The notes under the pieces are model-generated. The model saw nothing but the letters and a program-made list of their open reading frames with translations, had not been told where the DNA came from and searched no databases. A stretch of 5,303 nucleotides of DNA. Origin: Accumulibacter sp. (lineage in GTDB: Bacteria; Pseudomonadota; Gammaproteobacteria; Burkholderiales; Rhodocyclaceae). The position numbers and the translations under genes were made by a program. Positions 1 through 5,187 of the stretch are shown piece after piece (within the stretch, counting starts at the first letter, position 1; every line of letters starts with the position of its first letter). The DNA is taken from assembly GCA_031274075.1 (NCBI GenBank), contig JAISQQ010000303.1:1-5303 (forward strand), given 5' to 3'.

Positions 1-115
1 GCCGGGAGCGTCGGCGCTGCTGCACAACCTGTCGACCGTCGGCATCGCCGCCAGCGCGGCGCGGCCGCTGCTGGAGCGGAGCGGGGAGCGCGAGGGGGCG
101 GCGAAAGGGGGTTGA
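1..115 (+). CDS. C-terminal tail of a probable heavy-metal-translocating P-type ATPase (5' partial)
   Basis: Reading from base 2 gives 37 residues and a TGA stop at 113-115. The visible part includes SALLHNLSTVGIAASAARPL. The pattern 'LLHN-x-STV...N/A-S-x-R-LL' is the typical end of P1B-type metal ATPases (copper, zinc/cadmium or related), where the last transmembrane helix carries the conserved His-Asn pair and a Ser/Ala-Arg turn before a short cytoplasmic tail. The tail here (ERSGEREGAAKGG) is charged and glycine-rich, as such tails often are. All catalytic parts (DKTG phosphorylation site, CPx metal site, ATP-binding domain) lie outside the window, so neither metal nor direction of transport can be judged. 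The stop is 105 bases before the next start codon, so the downstream toxin-antitoxin remnant is probably not in its operon. The identification rests on one short motif. Confidence 0.55.
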   Translation, partial: PGASALLHNLSTVGIAASAARPLLERSGEREGAAKGG

Positions 116-180
116 TGGGAGCGGTTGTCAAGCTCCAAATGGGTCGGAAACATTCGGGAAATCCAATTCGTAACCAGGCC

Positions 181-199
181 GCCCGGCGCATTGCCGGGT
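181..199 (+). promoter_or_regulatory. Small GC hairpin in the leader of the DUF5397/VapX-like gene
   Basis: CCCGGC (182-187) and GCCGGG (193-198) pair perfectly across the loop GCATT, with a possible extra G-U pair at 181/199. It ends 9 bases before the AAGGAG Shine-Dalgarno sequence. There is no T-tract after it, so it is not a standard terminator. It could limit ribosome access or be a binding site for autoregulation of the antitoxin operon; both are inference. Confidence 0.35.
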
Positions 200-207
200 A
201 TATCTCC

Positions 208-213
208 AAGGAG
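208..213 (+). promoter_or_regulatory. Ribosome binding site that fixes the start of the DUF5397/VapX-like gene
   Basis: AAGGAG lies 7 bases upstream of the ATG at 221. This places the start at 221 rather than at the in-frame TTG at 125, which has no comparable site. A good ribosome binding site also shows the gene was translated until recently. Confidence 0.7.
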
Positions 214-220
214 ATTCCTC

Positions 221-418
221 ATGCAAGCCGCCGCGCCACCCGCTGTTCCAGTGGGCAAGATCAAGAGCTTCGGCCCCTTCGGACCTAAATACGAAGTCGG
301 CCCGCCGCTTCGCCGGTTGGACGACGGTGACTAGATGGTGGAAGTGATGATGGTGGAGACGGGCGAAAAAACCGAATACCGCCTGACCCGTCTGAGCGAT
401 GACCCGGAGGCCCGCTGA
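221..418 (+). pseudogene. DUF5397/VapX-like small protein (likely antitoxin partner of VapD), broken by an in-frame amber codon
   Basis: From ATG 221 the frame reads 37 residues, including KSFGPFGPKYEVG (residues 15-27) and PLRRLDDGD (29-37). It meets TAG at 332-334, then continues in the same frame for 27 residues (VEVMMVETGEKTEYRLTRL and a DDPEAR end) to TGA at 416-418. The 65-codon whole resembles small DUF5397-type proteins found just upstream of vapD: an 'SFGPFGPKYEV' core, then 'DDGDW' and a 'VETGE..Y.L' strand. In that pattern the amber codon sits where Trp is expected, so a single TGG-to-TAG change explains the break. The final TGA overlaps the vapD ATG (TGATG), as in a two-gene toxin-antitoxin operon. 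An ATG follows the amber codon at once (335), so reinitiation could still make the C-terminal part. The family link is from memory of the motif. Confidence 0.6.
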
Positions 419-504
419 TGTACGCCGTGGCTTTTGATCTGGTGGTGGCCGACGCCGAAAAGCACCACCCGAAGGGTGTTACCCAGGCACACCCTCCGTG
501 GTAA
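418..504 (+). pseudogene. vapD: N-terminal remnant of a VapD-type endoribonuclease toxin
   Basis: The frame starts at ATG 418, overlapping the stop of the upstream small gene, and begins MYAVAFDLVVADAEKHHPKG. That is the characteristic start of VapD: first beta strand with the 'FDL' Asp expected in the Cas2-like ferredoxin fold, then the 'HPKGV.QAY' helix start. VapD proteins are normally about 90-100 residues and act as mRNA-cleaving toxins, paired with VapX in Haemophilus. Here similarity stops at QA (codons 23-24), and the frame ends as HPPW-TAA at codon 29. The usual later motifs (GFxxxQGSVY, the Trp-rich 'LPWF', the 'VRDIRAFRVE' strand) are absent from all three forward frames up to the convergent ATPase gene. 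The loss therefore looks like a deletion or rearrangement joint near 487-495, not a frameshift. A fragment this short cannot form the dimeric ribonuclease. Confidence 0.7.
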
Positions 505-554
505 AGGCATGGCATGACAAAGAACCGCCGTAATGCCTCATGCGCTGGAGCCAA

Positions 555-1805
555 TCAAGAGGCAAGGGAAGAAAAATCCGCCCACCACGCCGACATCGGC
601 ACGGCGAACAGCTTCTGCCCAAACGGTACGACTTCGTTTCCGGTGTAGAGCACGATGCCGCGCCGAAAGCGTTCCGCTTCGGTTTCCTGCAAATGGCGCA
701 GCCCCTTGAAATCTCCGCTGGCCACCGTCGCGGCAGCCTTGACCTCGATGCCGGTGACGCCGCCCTGGCGGTCTTCGAGCAGGAAATCCACCTCCATGCC
801 GCTTTGTGTCCGGTAGTGCCAAAGGCTCAGGCCACGCGCGGAAAAAGCGAGATGCTTGACGAGTTCGCCGGCGACGAAAGTCTCGACCAGGGCGCCGGGC
901 AAGCCGGGCGCGGCGGCGAGTGGGTCGGCCGTATGGCCGGCGAGGTGCGCGAGCAGGCCGGAGTCCGGCAAAAAAACCTTGGGCGCCTTGACCAGGCGTT
1001 TGCCGCGATTGCGTTCCCAGGCCGGCAGGCGGTAAAGCAGAAACAAGGTCTCCAGCAACGCGAAATAGCGTTTGAGCGTCGTTTGCGCGATGCCGCTGCC
1101 GCGCGAGAGTTCCGCGAAATTGAGCAAGCTCGCGCTGCGATGCGCCAGAAGCTGGACGAGGCGCGGCATTTCGGTCAATTGTTCGAGATTGACGAGTTCG
1201 CGCATGTCGCGCTGCAGCACCGCGTCGAGAAAACTCTCGAACCAGGCCGCGCGGCGACGGGCCGAAGTTCGCGCCGCCGCTTCCGGAAAACCGCCCGCCA
1301 GCAGTCGTTCGATGAACGACGCCCGGTCGCAGGGAGGCAAAGCCCGATCCAGCGCGCCGTCGAAAAGCCAGTCGACGCGGTTGAAATCGGGGCCGTCCGC
1401 GCGCTCGGCGCAGGAAAGCGGCGCCAGCCGGACGATTTCCATGCGCCCGGCCAGCGAATCCGCGAGCGCGGGCATCAGCATGACGTTGGCGGAACCGGTG
1501 AGCAGGAAGCGCCCCGCCGTGCGCTCCCGGTCGACCGCCGCCTTGATGGCGAGGAACATTTCCGGCGCGCGCTGGATTTCGTCCAGCGCGACGGGACCGT
1601 CCAGCCCGGCGATAAAACCGGCGGGATCGGAACGCGCCGCGGAGAGAACGGTATTGTCATCGAGCGTCAGGTAGCGCCGCGCCCTCGCCTCCGGCAGCAT
1701 CCGGGCCAGCGTGCTCTTGCCGGTCTGGCGCGCGCCATTGATGACGACGACCGGCGTATCGGAAAGCGCCTCAAGCAGCAGCGCGGTAATGTGTCGGCGG
1801 TGCAT
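555..1805 (-). CDS. ATP-binding protein of the AAA_14/DUF4143 family
   Basis: This 416-residue protein has the usual family length (about 380-430). The N-terminal P-loop domain contains Walker A GARQTGKST (24-32), Walker B VALDE (72-76) and a sensor-like FLLTGSAN (100-107). A linker with 'GGFPEA' (171-176) leads into the C-terminal DUF4143 part. That has a winged-helix-like stretch (about 229-262: NFAELSRGSGI...TLKRYFALLE) and a restriction-endonuclease-like core with E314, EVD (338-340) and IEVK (353-356), matching the E...D-x(n)-E-x-K layout. The family is widespread, often in accessory regions, and its biochemical role is unsettled; defence-like or toxin-like roles have been suggested but cannot be decided here. 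The gene stands alone and converges on the vapD remnant. ATG at 1805 is the first start after an in-frame TGA. No Shine-Dalgarno sequence precedes it, and a possible -10 box lies only 9 bases upstream. Confidence 0.9.
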   Translation of the reverse strand: MHRRHITALLLEALSDTPVVVINGARQTGKSTLARMLPEARARRYLTLDDNTVLSAARSDPAGFIAGLDGPVALDEIQRAPEMFLAIKAAVDRERTAGRFLLTGSANVMLMPALADSLAGRMEIVRLAPLSCAERADGPDFNRVDWLFDGALDRALPPCDRASFIERLLAGGFPEAAARTSARRRAAWFESFLDAVLQRDMRELVNLEQLTEMPRLVQLLAHRSASLLNFAELSRGSGIAQTTLKRYFALLETLFLLYRLPAWERNRGKRLVKAPKVFLPDSGLLAHLAGHTADPLAAAPGLPGALVETFVAGELVKHLAFSARGLSLWHYRTQSGMEVDFLLEDRQGGVTGIEVKAAATVASGDFKGLRHLQETEAERFRRGIVLYTGNEVVPFGQKLFAVPMSAWWADFSSLAS

Positions 1806-1814
1806 GAGCGCCAG

Positions 1815-1842
1815 TTTATCGCAGTCATTGGGTGAAAATCAA
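1815..1842 (-). promoter_or_regulatory. Possible promoter of the DUF4143 ATPase gene (leaderless arrangement)
   Basis: On the minus strand TTGATT (1842-1837) and GATAAA (1820-1815) are spaced by 16 bases, each matching 4 of 6 consensus bases. Transcription would begin within a few bases of the ATG at 1805. That fits the absence of a ribosome binding site and suggests a leaderless mRNA. The boxes are only moderate matches. Confidence 0.35.
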
Positions 1843-1848
1843 CTGATA

Positions 1849-1891
1849 AACGGATGAAAATCATCCACGTCGCGGATGATTTTCATCCGTT
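1849..1891. repeat. Perfect 18-bp inverted repeat with 7-base spacer
   Basis: AACGGATGAAAATCATCC (1849-1866) is followed by ACGTCGC and then its exact reverse complement (1874-1891). No mismatch occurs in 18 pairs, and neither flank extends the pairing. It begins 6 bases upstream of the putative -35 box of the ATPase gene, so it could be an operator for a dimeric regulator. A related TGAAAATCA lies at 1833-1841, just outside the left arm. It could also be a cruciform or hairpin at the edge of a small repeat element. No T-tract follows on either strand, so a terminator is unlikely. Confidence 0.85.
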
Positions 1892-1980
1892 ATGGAGGAT
1901 GTTAGGCGATGGCCTGGGCCGAATGAAGCCCAAGGATTCCCCGTTGCTCACCCTCGTTGGGCTTCGCCGGATCATCCGCG
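1871..1980. repeat. Nested inverted repeats, candidate small dispersed intergenic element
   Basis: CGCGGATGAT (1871-1880) and ATCATCCGCG (1971-1980) are perfect 10-bp inverted copies bounding a 110-bp segment. Inside it GAAGCCCAA (1925-1933) pairs with TTGGGCTTC (1957-1965). The inner part (around CCGTTGCTCACCCTCGTTGG) resembles non-coding repeats that are often mis-annotated as short proteins containing 'SPLLTLVGLR'; that resemblance is from memory. The left end overlaps the right arm of the 18-bp palindrome. No transposase or clear target duplication was found, so the element type (REP-like or MITE-like) is open. Confidence 0.4.
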
Positions 1981-2066
1981 CTCTGGATGTCCTGTTGCAC
2001 GATCCGGAACAAGACCCAATGCGCCGTGCCTTCACGCTCTGGATCAAGTGCCTTACCTCCCGCCGC
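1980..2066 (+). pseudogene. Fragment resembling the C-terminus of an Rpn-family (YhgA-like) nuclease/transposase
   Basis: The frame reads ALDVLLHDPEQDPMRRAFTL then WIKCLTSRR. A helix with 'DPE..xxxRRAFTxWI(K/R)' followed by a basic end is typical of the C-terminal part of Rpn-family recombination-promoting nucleases. The PD-(D/E)xK nuclease domain that should precede it is missing: upstream in this frame lies only the repeat-like segment. The frame closes at TAG 2097-2099 after a tail that overlaps the -35 box of the next promoter. If the likeness is right, this is a scar of a former Rpn gene, cut by the repeat element. It could be a chance match, since only about 25 residues are involved. 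Confidence 0.35.
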
Positions 2067-2070
2067 TCAG

Positions 2071-2100
2071 TTGACAAAAAAGTGGATCGGCGACTATAGT
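2071..2100 (+). promoter_or_regulatory. Sigma-70 promoter of the lytic transglycosylase gene
   Basis: A perfect -35 TTGACA (2071-2076) and a 5-of-6 -10 TATAGT (2095-2100) are separated by 18 bases. Transcription would start near 2107. No intact gene lies between this site and the ATG at 2293, so the transglycosylase is the evident target. Confidence 0.75.
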
Positions 2101-2106
2101 TTTGGA

Positions 2107-2292
2107 ATTCCTCCATGCCTCAGAACGTGGAGAGCCATATTCATTGAGTCCCTGTAGTTGTTTTGCCCTGCACCCTGCGGCGTTTCACTTTTCTGCCGTT
2201 CAGAAGGGCATTGCACCCGCCTATGACCGTTTGTCGCACGGCAAGTCTTGTTTCTCTGTTTTTGCGCGACGACAACAGTAAAAGGAGAGAGC
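2107..2292 (+). other. Untranslated leader of about 185 nt with Shine-Dalgarno sequence
   Basis: The leader runs from the inferred start site to AAGGAG at 2282-2287, 5 bases before ATG 2293. It holds a modest hairpin: TTCTG (2191-2195) pairs with CAGAA (2201-2205) across CCGTT, extended by two G-U pairs and one C-G pair. TGCACCC occurs twice (around 2170 and 2212). No known riboswitch core was recognised. The pairing is not strong enough to claim regulation. Confidence 0.45.
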
Positions 2293-2994
2293 ATGTCTGT
2301 CTCTGTCACGCTCCAGAAATCGATGGCTCGCAGTCTGGATGCCGTCTCCAGTGTCATGCAGCATATCGTGATGATTGCCGGCTTGTTTTTCCTGCTCGGC
2401 GTCGTCGGTTTCGTTTTCAAGGGGCCGGAAGAAAATTCGTCCTTGAAGGCCGCTTCGTCGGCGTCCAATGCCGTGGCCGCCGAGTCCGTTCCGGCGGGAA
2501 ATGTTCTCGATGTGAGTTTCATGACGCCCGCGGGGGACAATGCGGCGGTATCGCCGAAGCCTCATTTCGTTGGCGTGCTCGATTATGTGAAACGCCGTTA
2601 CCGCGTATCGCCGGAAGCGGTGCAGCCGGTGTTCGAGGTGGCCGAATTGATCGGCCGGGAACGGCGCATCGATCCATTGCTCATCCTGGCGATCATCGGG
2701 GTCGAGTCCGGGTTCAATCCGTTTGCCGAAAGCTCGATGGGCGCGCGCGGCTTGATGCAGGTCATACCTCGTTTTCATATGGACAAGGTTCCCGAAGGCA
2801 TGGGCGTCCATCATTTGTTCGACCCGGCCGTCAATATACAGGTGGGCGTCCGTGTGCTCGAAGAAGCGATTCGCCGGCGCGGCGGACTCATTGCCGGCTT
2901 GCAGTATTACGCGGGATCGTCCAGCTCCGCGGGGAGTTACGCGAACAAGGTGCTGGCTGAAAAGGCGCGCCTTGAAAAGGCCGCAAGCCGCTAG
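2293..2994 (+). CDS. Membrane-anchored lytic transglycosylase with SLT domain
   Basis: This 233-residue protein would cleave the MurNAc-GlcNAc bond of peptidoglycan non-hydrolytically, leaving 1,6-anhydro-MurNAc ends. An N-terminal hydrophobic segment (about 23-42, IVMIAGLFFLLGVVGFVF) has no lipobox Cys, so it is probably an uncleaved inner-membrane anchor with the rest in the periplasm. A Ser/Ala-rich linker (about 46-90) follows, then the SLT domain (about 112-222). Family motifs are GVESGFNP (136-143) with catalytic Glu138, ARGLMQVIP (151-159), NIQVGVRVLEEAI (181-193), and LQYYAG (203-208) with the final SYANKVL. All key residues are present. The start at 2293 is chosen for its AAGGAG site; an in-frame TTG at 2248 would add 15 residues but has no such site. 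The gene appears monocistronic, with its own strong promoter, and converges on the EF-G-like gene. Substrate and exact role (remodelling, secretion-complex assembly) cannot be told. Confidence 0.9.
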   Translation: MSVSVTLQKSMARSLDAVSSVMQHIVMIAGLFFLLGVVGFVFKGPEENSSLKAASSASNAVAAESVPAGNVLDVSFMTPAGDNAAVSPKPHFVGVLDYVKRRYRVSPEAVQPVFEVAELIGRERRIDPLLILAIIGVESGFNPFAESSMGARGLMQVIPRFHMDKVPEGMGVHHLFDPAVNIQVGVRVLEEAIRRRGGLIAGLQYYAGSSSSAGSYANKVLAEKARLEKAASR

Positions 2995-3067
2995 AAAGCG
3001 GTTTCGTCGCGCTCCGGATTCGGGACGGCTTTCAGGCGGAAATCACGCCGAACGGACCCCAGAAAAT

Positions 3068-3111
3068 CATCACCCCCGATCACGAAGAATGCTCCGTGAT
3101 CGGGGGTGATG
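3068..3111 (-). terminator. Strong hairpin terminator between convergent genes, best suited to the EF-G-like gene
   Basis: CATCACCCCCGATCACG (3068-3084) and its exact complement (3095-3111) form a 17-bp stem. The loop has 10 bases, within which AG/CT can pair two more. Read on the minus strand the stem is followed by ATTTTCT, a usable U-tract, and it lies 18 bases after the EF-G-like stop. On the plus strand the sequence after the stem (TCGTATCG) is a poor U-tract, so termination of the transglycosylase transcript there would be weaker. Confidence 0.8.
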
Positions 3112-3129
3112 TCGTATCGTCCGCCAGCG

Positions 3130-5187
3130 TCATTCGTCGTCCAGTCCGACCTCCTTCTTCTGGGCGGCGAGTTGTTGCTGCGTGGCCGCCGGGACCGGGG
3201 CGTAGTGCGAGAAAGCGATGCTGTAGGAACCTTGCCCGCCGGTCAGCGATTTCAGCCTGCCTTGATAGTCGTCGAGTTCGGCCAGCGGCACCTTGCCGTT
3301 GATGGCCATGACGCCGGTGCCGCGGGCCTGCGTGCCGGTGAGCTGGCCGCGCTTGCTCGACAGGTCGCCGGAAAGATCGCCGACCGCGGTTTCCGGAGTC
3401 AGTATTTCAATGTCCACCACAGGTTCCAGGATGATCGGCGAGGCGGCTTGAATGGCTTGGATGGTGGCTTTCCGTCCGGCCATGAAAAAGGCGATGTCCT
3501 TGCTATCCACCGGGTGCGATTTTCCATCATGCACGGTGACCCGGATGTCGTGTACCGGGAAACCGCCGACGACGCCGTCTTCCAGCGCCTGGCGGACGCC
3601 CTTTTCGACCGACGCCATGAACACGCCTGGGATGACGCCTCCCTTGACGATGTCGACGAACTCGAAACCCGCGCCCCGCTCCAATGGCTCGACGCGCAGC
3701 ATGACTTCGCCGAATTGCCCGGCGCCGCCGCTCTGTTTCTTGTGCCGGCAATGGCCCTCGGCCTTCTTGGTGATCGTTTCACGATAGGCGATTTGCGGCG
3801 GCCGGGTGTTGAGATCGATTTTGTACTGCTGGGACATGCGCGCCAGCTTGGCGCGCAGGTGCATTTCGCCAAGCCCGCGGATGACCGTTTCATTGGTCGT
3901 CGGATGGCGCTCGATCTTGAAACACGGATCTTCGATTTCCAGCTTGTGCAGCACGTCGAACAGCCGCTGCTCGTCCGCCTTGCGTTGCGTCTCGACGGCG
4001 AGTCCCTGCATCGGCTCGGGAAATTCGAGCGGCTGCGGATGAATCGCGTCCTCGTCGTGCGAGTCGTGCAGCACGCAGTCGAATTCGATTTCGTCGACCT
4101 TGGCGATGGCGCCGATCTCCCCCGGGAGCAGCGCGTCGACCTCGACGTATTCCTTGCCCTGCAAACGATAGGGGTGCCCGACCTTGAACGCGCGCTTGGC
4201 CTCTCCGACGAACAATTGGCTTTCCTTGCGGATCGTCCCCTGATGAACGCGGAAGATGCCGAGTTTGCCGACGAACGGGTCGCTTACGATCTTGAATACG
4301 TGAGCCACGACGTGTTTTTCGGCATCGGGAAGCACCTCGACAGGCGTACTTTCCGGGTCTCCGGCCGGTCCCCTGAAGAAAAGCGGCGGGTTGGCTTCTG
4401 TCGGATTCGGGGCGAATTTGACCAAAGTGTCGAGCAACTGGGGAATACCCGCGCCGGACCTCGCCGAAACGAACAAGATGGGAATCAGGCGTCCGGCGCG
4501 CAATGCCTTTTCGAAAGGCGCGTGCAAATCTTCGCTGTTCGGGTCGGCCCCGTCGTCGAGATATTTGGCCAGGAGATCTTCGTCTTCTTCGACGATCTGG
4601 TCGATGAGCGCGCGATGCGCGGCCGCAACCGACTCGAAATCGCTTTCGCCGTCCTCGTGGCCGAGCACATCCACGACTTCCTGGCCTTGGCGCGCGGGCA
4701 AGTTCAGCAGCATGCATTCGTTGCCGAAACGCTCGCGTATTTCGCCGACCAGCTTGGGGAAGTCGATGTTTTCCGCGTCGATCTTGTTGATGACGATCAT
4801 CCGGCAAAGCTTGCGCGCGGCGGCGAAACGCATCATGCGTTCCGTAGACAGTTCGATTCCGGTTTGCGCGTTGATCACCACCAAGGCCGTATCGACGGCG
4901 GCAAGCGCTCCGATGGCCTGCCCCGCGAAGTCGGGATATCCCGGCGTGTCGATGAGGTGAATCCGCGTGTCGAGCCAGTTGAAGCTGGCGACGGCGGAGT
5001 TGATGGAATGCCCCAATTCCTTTTCCTGCGGATCGAAATCGCAGACCGTGTTGCCTTTTTCGACCGACCCTTTGCTGGTGATAGCGCCGGCCGAAGCGAG
5101 CAGCGTTTCGGCAAGAGTCGTCTTGCCGGCGGCGCCGTGGCCGACGAGCGCTACAGTACGAAGGTTGACCGTGTTGTTCTGACCCAT
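3130..5187 (-). CDS. EF-G-like translational GTPase (EF-G paralogue, atypical G domain)
   Basis: The 685-residue protein has all five EF-G domains. The G domain shows G1 GHGAAGKTT (16-24) instead of the usual 'GHVDHGKTT'. The switch I region has ELGHSINSA (57-65) where EF-G has 'ERGITI'. G3 is DTPGY (80-84), placing Tyr where EF-G has the catalytic His. G4 is NKID (134-137) and G5 SAR (241-243). Domain II spans about 291-376; domain III about 384-461 with GLGEMHLR (438-445). Domain IV has RHKKQSGGAGQFGEV (481-495) and the tip sequence HPVDSKD (558-564), with His558 matching the conserved tip His. Domain V is about 590-665. This matches the EF-G-2/EF-G-like subfamily found beside true EF-G; its role is poorly defined. 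GTP and ribosome binding are expected, with slow hydrolysis. It is a single gene, not in a rpsL-rpsG-fusA-tuf operon. ATG at 5187 has GGGAG 5 bases upstream; an in-frame TTG at 5199 would overlap that site. Confidence 0.9.
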   Translation of the reverse strand: MGQNNTVNLRTVALVGHGAAGKTTLAETLLASAGAITSKGSVEKGNTVCDFDPQEKELGHSINSAVASFNWLDTRIHLIDTPGYPDFAGQAIGALAAVDTALVVINAQTGIELSTERMMRFAAARKLCRMIVINKIDAENIDFPKLVGEIRERFGNECMLLNLPARQGQEVVDVLGHEDGESDFESVAAAHRALIDQIVEEDEDLLAKYLDDGADPNSEDLHAPFEKALRAGRLIPILFVSARSGAGIPQLLDTLVKFAPNPTEANPPLFFRGPAGDPESTPVEVLPDAEKHVVAHVFKIVSDPFVGKLGIFRVHQGTIRKESQLFVGEAKRAFKVGHPYRLQGKEYVEVDALLPGEIGAIAKVDEIEFDCVLHDSHDEDAIHPQPLEFPEPMQGLAVETQRKADEQRLFDVLHKLEIEDPCFKIERHPTTNETVIRGLGEMHLRAKLARMSQQYKIDLNTRPPQIAYRETITKKAEGHCRHKKQSGGAGQFGEVMLRVEPLERGAGFEFVDIVKGGVIPGVFMASVEKGVRQALEDGVVGGFPVHDIRVTVHDGKSHPVDSKDIAFFMAGRKATIQAIQAASPIILEPVVDIEILTPETAVGDLSGDLSSKRGQLTGTQARGTGVMAINGKVPLAELDDYQGRLKSLTGGQGSYSIAFSHYAPVPAATQQQLAAQKKEVGLDDE

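Noticed and set aside
125..153. TTGTCA (125-130) with AAACAT (148-153) as promoter of the toxin-antitoxin remnant
   Set aside because: The spacing is 17, but the -10 matches only 3 of 6 bases. It is too weak to list as a feature.
125..220. TTG start at 125 extending the DUF5397-like gene upstream
   Set aside because: The extra 32 residues have no family likeness and contain the leader hairpin and the Shine-Dalgarno sequence of the ATG at 221.
505..554. Continuation of vapD in another frame after a frameshift
   Set aside because: The shifted frames give short peptides (such as PSVVKAWHDKEPP, then stop) that lack all VapD motifs.
540..1835. Long open frame (431 codons) on the plus strand opposite the ATPase gene
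   Set aside because: Its composition is Arg/Gln/Ala-rich with no family motif, while the minus strand encodes a complete ATPase with Walker motifs. It is an antisense artefact of high-GC codon use.
1854..2099. 81-codon open frame starting in the palindrome
   Set aside because: The start lies within an inverted repeat with no ribosome binding site, and the first part is a repeat-like segment. Only the 3' third has protein-like character, and that is reported as a possible Rpn remnant.
2163..2960. 265-codon plus-strand frame overlapping the transglycosylase
   Set aside because: The overlapping frame contains the catalytic SLT motifs and a ribosome binding site; this one is Arg/Cys-rich with no recognisable domain.
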